A stretch of 64,000 nucleotides of DNA from Lishizhenia sp965656535 (GCA_965656535.1 CBFHKX010000006.1:1-64000), one strand, 5' to 3'. Shown: positions 35,068 to 45,190, numbered from the stretch's first letter. Numbers and translations: made by a program. The notes: generated by a model not told the origin, from the sequence alone.

Positions 35068-37301
35068 CCCTTTTCGTTTTCTTACTCTCTTTTTCCGTTT
35101 TTTCCCAAACAGAACTTAAGAAATACCTCGATTTTGCCAAGGAGCAATACCAACAAGGAGATTATGTTCATGCGTTGGAGTACTATCAAAAGGCAATGAA
35201 AATTGATTCTAATAGCGTAAATACACTTTGGGCCTATGCAGAAACTTTACGTGCCTACAAAGATTACCGAAAAGCAGAATATTACTACCAACAAGTTTAT
35301 CATAGAGAAAATACAGCTCTATTTTTGAATAGCCTTTTGAATTTAGGCCTAATGCAAAAACAAAATGGAAAATACAAAGACGCGCTAGAAACATTCAAAA
35401 AAGCTAAAAAAGTATATCGAAAATATAAAAGAGAATACGTTTATATCAAGGCAAAACAAGAAGTAAACGCTTGTATTTGGGCATTAAATAACCAAATCGA
35501 AAACGAAGATTGGATTTTAGAGCAATTGCCAAATGAGATCAATACTACGGATGCAGAATTTGGACACACCTATAAAAACAATACACTTATTTTTAGTTCA
35601 CTTAGAGCAGATAGTATATCTAGCAAAGAAGAAGTGTACAGCACTTCATATAAAACCCATCTTTTTCAAAGTAAAAGAAAAGATAGTGTTTTTGATTCGT
35701 CTACTGAAATAAAAACACTCAAAGAAACTGACTTTTCTACGGGTAATGGAAGTTATTCTTTAGACAACTCAAGGTTTTATTACAGCTTATGTAAAGACGA
35801 GAGCTACAACTATCAATGTAAAATAATGGTTGCCTATTTAGAAAATGGGCAATTTAAGGATGTAGATACATTGGGAGAAATTATTAATGCTCCTGGCGCG
35901 AATACTACAATGCCATTTGTAGGAGAATGGGAAGGTCAAGAAGTACTTTTTTTTAGTTCTAACCGAGAAGACGGAAAGGGCGGAATGGACATTTGGTACA
36001 GTTTTATTAAAGATGGAAATCAATACAAGAAACCAAGAAACGTTAGAAGCATTAATTCGATAGAAAATGAACTCTCTCCATTTTGGAATGCAAAAGAAAC
36101 AACGCTCTACTTTAGCTCTAACTGGGAAAAGGGATTTGGAGGATATGATATTTTTAAAACAAAATATACTACTCAATTTACTGAAGTAGAAAACTTAGGA
36201 CTACCTATAAATAGTCCGGCAAATGACCTCTATTTTTTCAGCTCAGAATCGGGAGATAGTTTATTCTTTTCATCTAACCGCATGGGAGTAAACTATACTA
36301 AAAACCCAACTTGCTGTTCGGATATTTTCATGCTCAGAAAACCCATTGTAGCTGAACCTGAAACACCCAAAGAATCTTTAGCCGAATTAAATAAAAGACT
36401 ACCTGTAACGCTCTACTTTCATAATGACATACCTAATCCACGCTCTTGGGACACCACAAGTAGCGTCAACTACATAGACAGTTACTCAGCATACATCGCT
36501 ATGCTTCCTAAATATAAAAAAGAATATAGCGCAGGATTAAATGGAGAAAAATCAGAGGATGCGAAAGATGATATAGAAGACTTTTTTGCCGAGTATGTTG
36601 AACAAGGTGTAAGAGATTTAGAAATATTTAGAACACTGTTATTAGAAGAATTAGAAAAGGGAACTAAAATTCAATTGACAGTTAAAGGATTTGCTTCTCC
36701 GTTGGCAAAAACAGATTATAATGTAAACCTTACCAAAAGAAGAATAGCTTCGCTCAAAAATTACTTATACAATTACAATAACGGTGTTTTTAAACCCTAC
36801 TTTGATAAAACTGCAGAAAACGGAGCTTACCTTAAAATTGTGCAAATTCCTTTTGGAGAATATACGGCCAATCAACTCACATCTGATAATCCAAACGATA
36901 CAAAAAACTCCGTGTATTCGAAAGCAGCTGCAATCGAGCGAAAAATAGAAGTGCAAACCGTAAACTTAATAGAAGACACAAGTAAAATTGAGGTAAATGT
37001 AAGTTTAGATAACCAAGTTAAAGATTTTGGAACTATCTCACAAGGCGAAAACATTACAAAAACATTTAGGATAACCAATAACGGAAAAGACCCTTTAGCA
37101 ATAGAAAAGATAGATATTCCATGCGCATGTAACACTGTAGAAAAATTTCAAAAAATTATTAATCCTAGTGAAACAATAGAAATCAAAGTGAATTTCGACT
37201 CCAAACTCTATAAAGGAAAAGTAGTAAAATCGGTTTTTGTTAAGTTTCAAAACGGCGATAAGGGTCTGAGACTAATTGTTACAGGAGAAGTTTTACAATA
37301 A
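35049..37301 (+). CDS. PorE-like protein with TPR, PD40, OmpA-like and DUF1573-like domains
   Basis: A 750-aa exported protein with a signal peptide (cleavage near VFSQ, residue 19). Domains in order: TPR repeats (about 20-130), PD40/beta-propeller-like repeats with LIFSSLR, FFSSNR, YFSSNW and FFSSNR (about 175-420), an OmpA-like peptidoglycan-binding region (about 500-640) with TVKGFASPLAKTDYN and NLTKRRIASLKNYL, and a final DUF1573-like Ig domain (about 655-750, DFGTISQGENITKTF). TPR-propeller-OmpA is the PorE layout of type IX secretion. The extra DUF1573-like tail is less usual. It overlaps the PorP/SprF gene by 19 bases. Confidence 0.85.
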   Translation: MSRLYLTLFVFLLSFSVFSQTELKKYLDFAKEQYQQGDYVHALEYYQKAMKIDSNSVNTLWAYAETLRAYKDYRKAEYYYQQVYHRENTALFLNSLLNLGLMQKQNGKYKDALETFKKAKKVYRKYKREYVYIKAKQEVNACIWALNNQIENEDWILEQLPNEINTTDAEFGHTYKNNTLIFSSLRADSISSKEEVYSTSYKTHLFQSKRKDSVFDSSTEIKTLKETDFSTGNGSYSLDNSRFYYSLCKDESYNYQCKIMVAYLENGQFKDVDTLGEIINAPGANTTMPFVGEWEGQEVLFFSSNREDGKGGMDIWYSFIKDGNQYKKPRNVRSINSIENELSPFWNAKETTLYFSSNWEKGFGGYDIFKTKYTTQFTEVENLGLPINSPANDLYFFSSESGDSLFFSSNRMGVNYTKNPTCCSDIFMLRKPIVAEPETPKESLAELNKRLPVTLYFHNDIPNPRSWDTTSSVNYIDSYSAYIAMLPKYKKEYSAGLNGEKSEDAKDDIEDFFAEYVEQGVRDLEIFRTLLLEELEKGTKIQLTVKGFASPLAKTDYNVNLTKRRIASLKNYLYNYNNGVFKPYFDKTAENGAYLKIVQIPFGEYTANQLTSDNPNDTKNSVYSKAAAIERKIEVQTVNLIEDTSKIEVNVSLDNQVKDFGTISQGENITKTFRITNNGKDPLAIEKIDIPCACNTVEKFQKIINPSETIEIKVNFDSKLYKGKVVKSVFVKFQNGDKGLRLIVTGEVLQ

Positions 37302-37348
37302 TTTTTGAACCCAATTCAGCATTAAGTGTACGGATAGAAAAATCAATT

Positions 37349-37789
37349 ATGAAAAAATTAGTACTTCTTGCTTTATTAGCAATGACTGCAAATGTTTTTG
37401 CACAAACAAAAATTATAGCGTTAAAAAGACACAGCGCAACGATTGAAAACATCAATTCAGAACAGGCTCACAATTTTGGAGAGTATAATGCGAGATTTGT
37501 GGATACAATTGTATACGTTGGAAAAGGAGTTGTTGTAGAGAAAGGCAGTTATACTTTTCAAGGTAGATTTGAAGAAAAAAATAAGTCGCACCGTGTATTC
37601 TCTGCATATACCTACTCGGTAGAAGAGATTAAAAAAATGTTTGGGAATACAACAGTTCTCATCAATTTAGAGTTGTATGAGAAGGAAAGAAAAAAGGAAT
37701 TAAAAAACGTGAAGAAAAGTTCACCTAGATGGTTAGTTTTACTTTTGCCGTTGCTCTTTTTTGCTAAACCAAAGAAAAGAATGTGCTAA
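37349..37789 (+). CDS. Small exported protein with hydrophobic C-terminal tail
   Basis: 146 aa with an N-terminal signal peptide (cleavage near VFAQ, residue 19) and a short beta-rich middle. The C-terminus has a hydrophobic segment WLVLLLPLLFFA followed by KPKKRMC. An N-terminal signal plus hydrophobic C-terminus with basic end resembles proteins sorted and cut at the tail, such as sortase-type substrates, but no recognition motif is clear. I do not recognise the family. The stop overlaps the next start. Confidence 0.7.
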   Translation: MKKLVLLALLAMTANVFAQTKIIALKRHSATIENINSEQAHNFGEYNARFVDTIVYVGKGVVVEKGSYTFQGRFEEKNKSHRVFSAYTYSVEEIKKMFGNTTVLINLELYEKERKKELKNVKKSSPRWLVLLLPLLFFAKPKKRMC

Positions 37790-38955
37790 TTCACTTTAAA
37801 AACTGGATAGGGTTGTCTTTAGTACTTTTTGGTATACTACTTCCCTATCCTATCTACTCTTTGGGTTTAGAAAAGGGTATTTTGTTCCCACTGGTAGAAC
37901 CCATTTTATTTTATTTGTTAGACCTTCTTTTTGATTATCAACCAAAAATAATCAACGGATATTCTGATGGAAAAATAGTGTATCTACTCTTTTCGTTCTG
38001 TTTTATTTTGAGTTCTATTCTCCTTTATATTAATCAGATTTGGTTTAAAACCGCCAGCAATAAAATTTATATGTTTTGCGTGCGAATTTTAATTTTTTTA
38101 ACCGCCTTTTTTCTTTTAAAATATGGCTTTGATAAAGTTATAGGAAATCAATTTCCACTACCCGAAGGAAATTTGTTAAACACCCAACTAAAGTATTTAG
38201 AAAAAGACATTTTATTTTGGACCGCCATGAGCGGATCTAGCGTTTACCTTCAATTTATGGGATGGATAGAAATTATACCCGCATGTTTACTCTTGATTCC
38301 TTTCACTAGAAAAATTGGATTACTTATTTCTTTTGGTGTTTTAACGAATGTTTTATTCGTAAACATTGGATTTGATATTACGGTAAAACTTATTTCTTTT
38401 TACCTGGTGTGTTGTGTGCTTTTTGTCTTAACCTATTATTGGAAAGCCTTAAAACCACTATTTTTTAGCGGATTTTCGTATCAAAAAGTTGTACTATCTC
38501 CACTCATCTCAAATCCTAAACTACGGTATACTTTTACCAGTTTAATTGTGTTTATTTTTTTGTTCGAAAGTGTTAAACCTCATCTTAAAGGACAAGAGAA
38601 GAACGCTATTAACGCCAGCTATACATTTAAAGACAACTCGCTGTATACTATTTTAAATATTGAAAATATTAAATCCATTCATGTTCATTCAGACCATTTC
38701 TTAATACTTGAACAATACGTTGTAAATCAACCAAATGCTTTTAAAAGTTTCCCTATCCAAATTAAAAACTTAGGTGATTCCGCACAGATTTATATTCCAG
38801 CATTGTCTAAAACATGTGTAATCAAAGGAAAAGATGATATTCAATTTATCGCTGATAAAGACACACTTTTACTTAAAAAAGTTGATTTCTCTAACCTTCC
38901 TTTTTTTAAAGATAATTTCAATCTCTTTTTAGAAGACTTTATGCTTCAACAATAA
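37783..38955 (+). CDS. Integral membrane protein, DoxX-like
   Basis: 390 aa starting with a GTG that overlaps the end of the previous gene by seven bases. About eight hydrophobic segments fill residues 8-265, and the C-terminal 120 residues are a soluble domain. The segment around LQFMGWIEIIPACLLLIPFTRKIG recalls DoxX-like membrane proteins. No catalytic motif is visible. The role is unknown. Confidence 0.65.
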   Translation: MLIHFKNWIGLSLVLFGILLPYPIYSLGLEKGILFPLVEPILFYLLDLLFDYQPKIINGYSDGKIVYLLFSFCFILSSILLYINQIWFKTASNKIYMFCVRILIFLTAFFLLKYGFDKVIGNQFPLPEGNLLNTQLKYLEKDILFWTAMSGSSVYLQFMGWIEIIPACLLLIPFTRKIGLLISFGVLTNVLFVNIGFDITVKLISFYLVCCVLFVLTYYWKALKPLFFSGFSYQKVVLSPLISNPKLRYTFTSLIVFIFLFESVKPHLKGQEKNAINASYTFKDNSLYTILNIENIKSIHVHSDHFLILEQYVVNQPNAFKSFPIQIKNLGDSAQIYIPALSKTCVIKGKDDIQFIADKDTLLLKKVDFSNLPFFKDNFNLFLEDFMLQQ

Positions 38956-39000
38956 AATAGTTTACAGCGTAAATGCAAGAATTTCTTACTTTTACTTACT

Positions 39001-40446
39001 ATGCGCATTCGGTTAATCTGGATTTCTTTGTTGGCTTGTTTGGTATTAATCGTTGTAAATGAATATAACTTACATAAGCTTAATACACCTCAAAACGATG
39101 GTCAGCTCATCTATACAGCAGATCAACCTAGCTATGTTGCACCGGCTCTGAACTTTCAATCAAAAGGAGTCTGGAAAGATAATTCTGTAGGTTATTCTTC
39201 TTACTATCAGAGAACACCTGGTTACGGTATATTCTTCTATATCGCTCAGTATATCTCACAAAATAACGCCTTCCTAATTCTCAAAATTATTCAAATTGCT
39301 TTGTTCGGTTGTTCGGTTTATATTTTCGGACAAATATTGCTGCTCTTAAAAAACAGTTACACTACTACTCTAATCTACTCATTTCTATACGGAATACTTC
39401 CTTTTTTTAGCACTTTCACTTACTTTGTACTATCAGAAAGTATTCTTCCTTTTTTCATTTTACTTTCTACTCTTCTTTATTTGAAGTTTTACAACTCGAC
39501 CACAACATTAAACGGGTTGCTTCTTGGATTAGTTTTAGGAATGGCTATTTTGGTAAGACCTCAACTTGCCTTTTTAATTACTCCCACCTTATTTTGGATC
39601 ATCTACAAACTCGTTTACAAACCATTCTCTATATCCATAAATAAATCTATTTTACTACTCCTTCTTTGCTTAACTCCTCTCTTGTGTTGGAATATCCGCA
39701 ACTACTACGTCAATAAAGAATTTGTTGGATTACATCCTATATATCATTACAGCAACAACCATATGTACAGACCAATACACAGAGAAATGTCTAACTTATT
39801 TAGAATTTGGGAGTCAAACACAGAGAAATTTCATACCAATATGTACCATTTATTTAGCGATACAACAACAATGCAGAGAGAAAAAGTACTACAATCAGTG
39901 CCATCAGACATAAAGAAAGAATTTAAAAAAGAACTCTTTGCAGTTTTTGAAAAGTACCAACATGCCAGCTATCAGCTACTTAACCAATTTAACCGAGAAA
40001 GCTATTTACAGGCCGACGCAATTCCATTAGAAAAAGAAGCAACTAAACAGGTTGTAGAATTAAAAGAGCGCATAATTCGTCAATTTAAATTTATGCATTA
40101 CATAAAAACTCCTTTTCAATCATTACGCAAATTTGTAGCAAGCTCTCATCTTGGACTATTTATTTATCAATCCACCTTTAAAGGAAATATTTCGATGGAA
40201 ATAGTTAGATGGTTGAGCTTTTCATTTTTATTCCTACTCCTTTTTGCCAGTTTTCTTGTACTCTTTATCCCTAAACTCAACTCACCAATTAAAACATTGC
40301 TGTTAGGTGCATTCGCTTATCTTTTTTACCTCATTTTTTTCCAAAGGCTAAACGAAGAAAGGTATTACTACGTGCTTTTTCCTCTTTTTTTTGTTGGAAG
40401 CATTACACTCCTTCGTCATTTATCTCAAAGAAAAAAAAGGAGCTAA
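39001..40446 (+). CDS. Membrane glycosyltransferase, GT-C fold
   Basis: 481 aa with about ten membrane segments. An early soluble loop has DQPSYVAPALNFQSKGVW and YYQRTPGYGIFFY (about residues 41-80), the Asp plus R-x-PGY pattern of ArnT/PMT-type GT-C transferases that use polyprenyl-phosphate sugars. A large soluble loop follows in the C-terminal half. It could decorate a surface glycan or protein. The sugar and acceptor cannot be told. No polysaccharide cluster surrounds it. Confidence 0.72.
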   Translation: MRIRLIWISLLACLVLIVVNEYNLHKLNTPQNDGQLIYTADQPSYVAPALNFQSKGVWKDNSVGYSSYYQRTPGYGIFFYIAQYISQNNAFLILKIIQIALFGCSVYIFGQILLLLKNSYTTTLIYSFLYGILPFFSTFTYFVLSESILPFFILLSTLLYLKFYNSTTTLNGLLLGLVLGMAILVRPQLAFLITPTLFWIIYKLVYKPFSISINKSILLLLLCLTPLLCWNIRNYYVNKEFVGLHPIYHYSNNHMYRPIHREMSNLFRIWESNTEKFHTNMYHLFSDTTTMQREKVLQSVPSDIKKEFKKELFAVFEKYQHASYQLLNQFNRESYLQADAIPLEKEATKQVVELKERIIRQFKFMHYIKTPFQSLRKFVASSHLGLFIYQSTFKGNISMEIVRWLSFSFLFLLLFASFLVLFIPKLNSPIKTLLLGAFAYLFYLIFFQRLNEERYYYVLFPLFFVGSITLLRHLSQRKKRS

Positions 40447-40456
40447 ATATTATAAC

Positions 40457-40464
40457 TACCTTTG
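40457..40464 (+). promoter_or_regulatory. TAnnTTTG element for the DUF255 gene
   Basis: TACCTTTG, 23 bases before ATG 40488, predicting a leader of about 17 bases. Confidence 0.45.
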
Positions 40465-40487
40465 TTTTTTAGAATAACAAAAGAACC

Positions 40488-42629
40488 ATGACAACAACAA
40501 AAACAGGCTTACTTTCGCTTATTTTGTTTCTTGTTATGTGCTGTAATTCTACACAAAAAACAGAATCAAACAACGTTAAAATGAGCAACCCAAAGCAAGA
40601 AAATAATACAACTCCTAAATTTACCAATACGCTAATTGAAGAAAGTAGTCCGTATCTTTTACAACATGCACACAATCCTGTGAATTGGGTAGCTTGGTCA
40701 GAAAAAGCTTTCGAAACTGCGAAAAAAGAAGATAAACTTGTTTTAATTAGTATAGGATATTCTGCTTGTCATTGGTGTCATGTAATGGAACATGAATCGT
40801 TTGAAGACGAAGAAGTTGCCAAAATAATGAATGACAATTTTGTATGTATCAAAGTAGACAGAGAAGAAAGACCAGATGTTGATCAAGTTTATATGACTGC
40901 GGTTCAACTGATGACTCAAAGTGGAGGTTGGCCTTTAAACTGTTTCACTTTAGCGGATGGCAGACCCATTTACGGAGGAACATATTTCCCAAAAGACCAA
41001 TGGATAAACGTTTTGAATAGCTTAGCAAATGCATATAAAAACGACAAAGAAAAGGTATTGGAATATGCGGAAAATCTTACAAAAGGAATTCAACAATCAG
41101 AATTAGTAGATACTCCGACAGAAATAAACCCTGTGGAAAAGGAAAAAATCAACGAACTAGTTCTGCGCTGGAGTAAAACTTTTGATATGCGCGACGGTGG
41201 CCCAACACGCGCTCCTAAATTTATGCTGCCCAATAATTTCGAGTTTCTGATGCGCTATGCAGACTATTCTAACGATCAAAAAGTAATTGAATACACAGAA
41301 CTTTCTTTAGACAAAATGGCAATGGGCGGAATTTACGATCAAGTAGGCGGTGGCTTTGCACGATATTCTACCGATATGCTCTGGAAAGTTCCGCATTTTG
41401 AGAAAATGTTGTATGATAATGGTCAGCTAGTAAGTTTATACAGCAACGCCTATAAGAAATTTAAAAAACCGCTTTACAAAGAAATAGTATACCAAACTTT
41501 AGGTTGGGTAGAAAGAGAGATGACCACAAAAGAAGGTGCTTTTTACGCTGCCTTAGATGCAGATTCTGAAGGTGAAGAAGGGAAGTTTTACGTTTGGCAA
41601 AAGGAAGAATTACAAGAACTATTACCTAAAGATTTCGATTGGGTTAAAGAATATTACAACATAAACGGAAAAGGGTTTTGGGAGCACAACAACTACATCC
41701 TATTGCGTGATAAAGATGATAGTACATTCGCAAAAGAACAAGGAATTACCAGAAAAGAATTACGAAAAAATGTAAACCGAATTAATCAAATTTTATTAGA
41801 TGAACGCGCGCATAGAGTAAGACCCGGTTTAGATGATAAGTGCCTAACATCTTGGAATGCTATGATGTTAAAAGGCTACGCCGATGCATATTTAACGTTC
41901 AAAGATGAAGCTTTTTTACACGCAGCGCTCAAAAACGCAAAATGGATTCGAGACAAGCAATTAAAGTCTGATGGAAGTTTATGGCATACTTACAAAGAGG
42001 GAAAATCTACTGTTAACGGATTTTTAGAAGATTATGCACACGTCATTGATGCATACACAAGGCTGTATGAAGCTACTTTTGATTTAGAATGGTTGAAATT
42101 AGCAGAGTCACTAACAGCTTACACTATTGAGCATTTCCAAAATGGAGATTCTAAAATGTTTTATTTTACTAATATTGAGAGCGAGTTGATCGCACGTAAA
42201 ATGGAAATTAACGACAATGTTATTCCGGCTTCTAACTCTGTAATGGCGAATAACCTGTATAAATTAGGAACTTATTTTGATAACGAAACGTGGAAAAAAC
42301 ATGCTTCTCAAATGCTAGCAAATGTGTACGATAGCATGGAAAAATATGGTTCTGGCTACAGCAATTGGGCAAATCTAAGTATGAATTTTTTACAACCCGT
42401 TTATGAAATTGCAATTGTTGGAAGAAATACAACTGAAATCAACTTATCTATTCACGAAAATTATATTCCAAATGCTGTTTTTATGGGTGGAGAAACAGAC
42501 GAAGGTTTAGCTCTATTAGAAGGTAAATTAATTAAAGGCGAAACCAGAATTTACGTCTGTGAAAACAAAGCTTGTCAGCTACCTACTTCAGAAGTTGCTG
42601 TTGCGCTTAATCTAATTAAGAAAGACTGA
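40488..42629 (+). CDS. DUF255 thioredoxin-domain protein (YyaL/SPATA20-like), lipoprotein
   Basis: 713 aa. The N-terminal domain (about 45-205) is a DUF255 thioredoxin-like fold with NTLIEESSPYLLQHAHNPVNW and a CHWC redox-like pair (Cys94, Cys97). The rest (about 215-700) forms an alpha/alpha barrel related to glycosidase-like folds. Unlike many relatives it begins with a lipoprotein signal (LFLVMCC, Cys18/19), so it is exported. The activity of the family is unclear. It starts a run with the FkbM-like gene. Confidence 0.88.
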   Translation: MTTTKTGLLSLILFLVMCCNSTQKTESNNVKMSNPKQENNTTPKFTNTLIEESSPYLLQHAHNPVNWVAWSEKAFETAKKEDKLVLISIGYSACHWCHVMEHESFEDEEVAKIMNDNFVCIKVDREERPDVDQVYMTAVQLMTQSGGWPLNCFTLADGRPIYGGTYFPKDQWINVLNSLANAYKNDKEKVLEYAENLTKGIQQSELVDTPTEINPVEKEKINELVLRWSKTFDMRDGGPTRAPKFMLPNNFEFLMRYADYSNDQKVIEYTELSLDKMAMGGIYDQVGGGFARYSTDMLWKVPHFEKMLYDNGQLVSLYSNAYKKFKKPLYKEIVYQTLGWVEREMTTKEGAFYAALDADSEGEEGKFYVWQKEELQELLPKDFDWVKEYYNINGKGFWEHNNYILLRDKDDSTFAKEQGITRKELRKNVNRINQILLDERAHRVRPGLDDKCLTSWNAMMLKGYADAYLTFKDEAFLHAALKNAKWIRDKQLKSDGSLWHTYKEGKSTVNGFLEDYAHVIDAYTRLYEATFDLEWLKLAESLTAYTIEHFQNGDSKMFYFTNIESELIARKMEINDNVIPASNSVMANNLYKLGTYFDNETWKKHASQMLANVYDSMEKYGSGYSNWANLSMNFLQPVYEIAIVGRNTTEINLSIHENYIPNAVFMGGETDEGLALLEGKLIKGETRIYVCENKACQLPTSEVAVALNLIKKD

Positions 42630-42638
42630 AGATTTTAC

Positions 42639-42646
42639 TATTTTTG
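42639..42646 (+). promoter_or_regulatory. TAnnTTTG element immediately before the FkbM-like gene
   Basis: TATTTTTG ends five bases before ATG 42652, again a position that predicts a leaderless transcript. It also lies just after the stop of the previous gene. Confidence 0.4.
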
Positions 42647-42651
42647 ACACG

Positions 42652-43512
42652 ATGAAAGCTTGGACAAAAAACAAATTAAAAGATAAATTTCTAATTACTA
42701 AAATTAGAAATCGATTTAATCCAAGTACGCAAATTACGCAACGTCAGCTTTTCCACCAATACCAAGATTATGCAAAGCAAGGTAATTTTCCAAAACTTAC
42801 AGACTGCGGATATAGAGTTTTTTCGCAATATGAAGAAGACGGTAAAATACTTGCCATTTTTGCTGCAATTGGTATGAAGAACAAAACGTTCTTGGAAATT
42901 GGTGCAGATGATGGTGTAAATAGTAATTCTGCTAACCTGTATTTCAATTTTGGTTTCACAGGAACTTTTATAGACGGAAACCCAAAAGCAGTTAAGCGAG
43001 GAAAGAAGTTCTTTTCGAAATATCCACATCCGTGGATGCACGCACCGCAATTTATATGCGACATAATCAAAACTAAAAATATTAACGCCTTGGTAGAAAA
43101 ATCTGGACTAAAAGGCGACATTGGCTTTATGTCTATTGATATAGATGGAAACGATTATTGGATTTGGGATGCATTAAAAGTTGTTACACCCGATATAGTG
43201 ATGATAGAAACACACAATGAATTTGGTCTAAAGAATATCGTTGTTCCCTACGATGAGAATTATATGTACCCGGGAAAACATCCAATTTATCATGGAGCAT
43301 CGCCAATTGCAATGACTAAATTAGCGGAGAAAAAAGGATATCGTTTAGTTGCAGCAAACGAACTCGGTTTCAATTTTATTTTCATTAAAAAAGAGCTAGC
43401 TGTAGACCTAATCCCTACTGTATCTGTAGAATCCTTGCTACAACATCCATCCAACATAGATGCGCAAAAGCGATTTGAACCAATTAAAGATTGGGAGTTT
43501 TTGGAAGGATAG
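42652..43512 (+). CDS. FkbM-like SAM-dependent methyltransferase
   Basis: 286 aa with a SAM-binding motif I FLEIGADDGVNSNS (about 81-94), a following GTFIDGNP acidic loop, and SIDIDGNDYWIWDAL and IETHNEF segments typical of the FkbM/Star-like O-methyltransferases. These methylate sugars or small acceptors. The acceptor is unknown. No signal peptide is seen. It stands next to genes without a clear shared pathway. Confidence 0.75.
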   Translation: MKAWTKNKLKDKFLITKIRNRFNPSTQITQRQLFHQYQDYAKQGNFPKLTDCGYRVFSQYEEDGKILAIFAAIGMKNKTFLEIGADDGVNSNSANLYFNFGFTGTFIDGNPKAVKRGKKFFSKYPHPWMHAPQFICDIIKTKNINALVEKSGLKGDIGFMSIDIDGNDYWIWDALKVVTPDIVMIETHNEFGLKNIVVPYDENYMYPGKHPIYHGASPIAMTKLAEKKGYRLVAANELGFNFIFIKKELAVDLIPTVSVESLLQHPSNIDAQKRFEPIKDWEFLEG

Positions 43513-43518
43513 GATAAT

Positions 43519-44124
43519 TTATCCCTCTAACTCTATAACTACTTCATTTCTTCTGTTTACAACTTCAAAAGGTGCATTGTACCCGAAAAAATAGAATTTA
43601 TTGGTGTAGTTTACGCCTTCTTTTTCTAATGCCTTAATCAATTTTTGTTTGTACTTTTCTATCTTCTCATCATTTGCCCAACCACTAAAACGAATTGCTG
43701 CCATTCTTTTAGCTGGCATTTCTACAAATTCTATCTGTCTTTGATTCGGTTCTGGAAGTTCGTCTTTCTTATAGGACTTTGGAACCATGAACATCATTGT
43801 TATTGAATCTTCTAAAGACATACTTACTGGAGCAGTCATTGCAATTTTCTCTTGCTTTTCATTTCCTCCGAAGATGTAGCCAGCCAAAATTGAAAAGCCT
43901 TTACTCGAAGCACCTTTATATGTATCAGCTCCCAATTTGACAGAAGAAAATAGAGTGGGCTCATACAAGCGTATTTCAAACGTAGGAAACTCTTTCTCTA
44001 CAGTATATGAATAAGTTTCTATCCCTTTTTGAGCACGCGCAAAATAGAGCTGAACAACGATAAAAGCAACCAACAAAATCCCAACAATGATGAATACAGC
44101 TTTCATAAATTTAGATTTAAACAT
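43519..44124 (-). CDS. SOUL-family heme-binding-like protein
   Basis: 201 aa with an N-terminal membrane anchor (about 9-25) and a SOUL domain (about 33-200). The typical KEFPTFEIRLY, AGYIFGGNEKQEKIAMTAPV and MFMVPKSY segments are present. The family is linked to heme binding, but Bacteroidota members have no proved function. A second ATG at 44106 is possible as start. Confidence 0.87.
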   Translation of the reverse strand: MFKSKFMKAVFIIVGILLVAFIVVQLYFARAQKGIETYSYTVEKEFPTFEIRLYEPTLFSSVKLGADTYKGASSKGFSILAGYIFGGNEKQEKIAMTAPVSMSLEDSITMMFMVPKSYKKDELPEPNQRQIEFVEMPAKRMAAIRFSGWANDEKIEKYKQKLIKALEKEGVNYTNKFYFFGYNAPFEVVNRRNEVVIELEG

Positions 44125-44220
44125 GCGATATTAACATGTCTATATCTAATTTTGTTTAGCATGCACTCGAATGCTTAAAAAAGCAAACAAAATAGCAAGG
44201 TGTAACGCATTAGCGTCTAT

Positions 44221-45120
44221 CTATTGTAAATCTAGTCTATAAAACAATCCAATTTTAAAAAACCACGTATCTTCAAAATCTTGGTTTAATTGTGTTCTAG
44301 AATCATTGAAATAAACCAATGGAAGCGCAAACGAAACACGTTCATCATACATTCTATAAGATCTAGCAATAGACCTACCCAATCCTACCTGTAAATTTAA
44401 ACCACCATCTAAACTATACTGCCAATATGTAAAAGCATCATTAGTAGAGCGTGTAAGATAGGTGGTCTTATTCCCAGACAAATCATTTAAGTGATAGCTT
44501 CTAACCTGACCCTTAAAGTTTAGTCCTACCCTCATTTTATTTGCAATTACATAATTCAAATCTCCAGCCAAGGGTAAAAGCAACTTAATTTCTAATTTTT
44601 TTGACTTATTCAAAAAATAAAGCCCAAACATTGGCACTAAAATAGTGCTAAACAACTCTCTATTTGCATAAACACCAAACTTGTAGTTCAAAAATTTAGA
44701 CTTTTGATATTTCATTAAAACAGCTCCGCCAAATTGAAAATCTGTACGATTAATCCTTCTTAAATCTGAGGCTAACTTGGGTAAAAACAAATAGGTTCCG
44801 CTAAGTTTAGAAGTATGTTTTATGTTTAATCCTGCTTTTAAAGTAATCCCATGAAGAGCTATTTTAGCTGCGTTAGGAATAAATGATGCATGAGTTAAGT
44901 CGTAAACCAACCCCGTTAAAATTGCTGTTTTTTCTGTGACAACGATAGGAATAGAGAGATCTGCATTTACCTCTTGAAGTTGTGTAGTATTCTGAGTGGA
45001 ATCGAATGTTGCAGGTGTATTTAAGGCATAATCTATTTTAAAAATATCTAGATAATTTTGGCAAAATGTGAACAATGAAGTAGAACCAAATAAGACAATT
45101 ACACTTAGTATTTTTAACAT
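44221..45120 (-). CDS. DUF6268-like outer-membrane beta-barrel protein
   Basis: 299 aa with a signal peptide (cleavage near FTFCQ, residue 21) and beta-strands rich in aromatic residues to the end (FFKIGLFYRLDLQ), as in outer-membrane barrels. Strand spacing and segments such as ILTGLVYDLTHASF and KAGLNIKHTSKLSGTYLFLP match the DUF6268 group. The function is not known. It stands alone. Confidence 0.75.
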   Translation of the reverse strand: MLKILSVIVLFGSTSLFTFCQNYLDIFKIDYALNTPATFDSTQNTTQLQEVNADLSIPIVVTEKTAILTGLVYDLTHASFIPNAAKIALHGITLKAGLNIKHTSKLSGTYLFLPKLASDLRRINRTDFQFGGAVLMKYQKSKFLNYKFGVYANRELFSTILVPMFGLYFLNKSKKLEIKLLLPLAGDLNYVIANKMRVGLNFKGQVRSYHLNDLSGNKTTYLTRSTNDAFTYWQYSLDGGLNLQVGLGRSIARSYRMYDERVSFALPLVYFNDSRTQLNQDFEDTWFFKIGLFYRLDLQ

Positions 45121-45190
45121 AAACGTATTTTTTAGTTTAGTTAAATTTAAGTAATTATTGCGTTACTGAAATCTTTAAAAGAAATAATCG

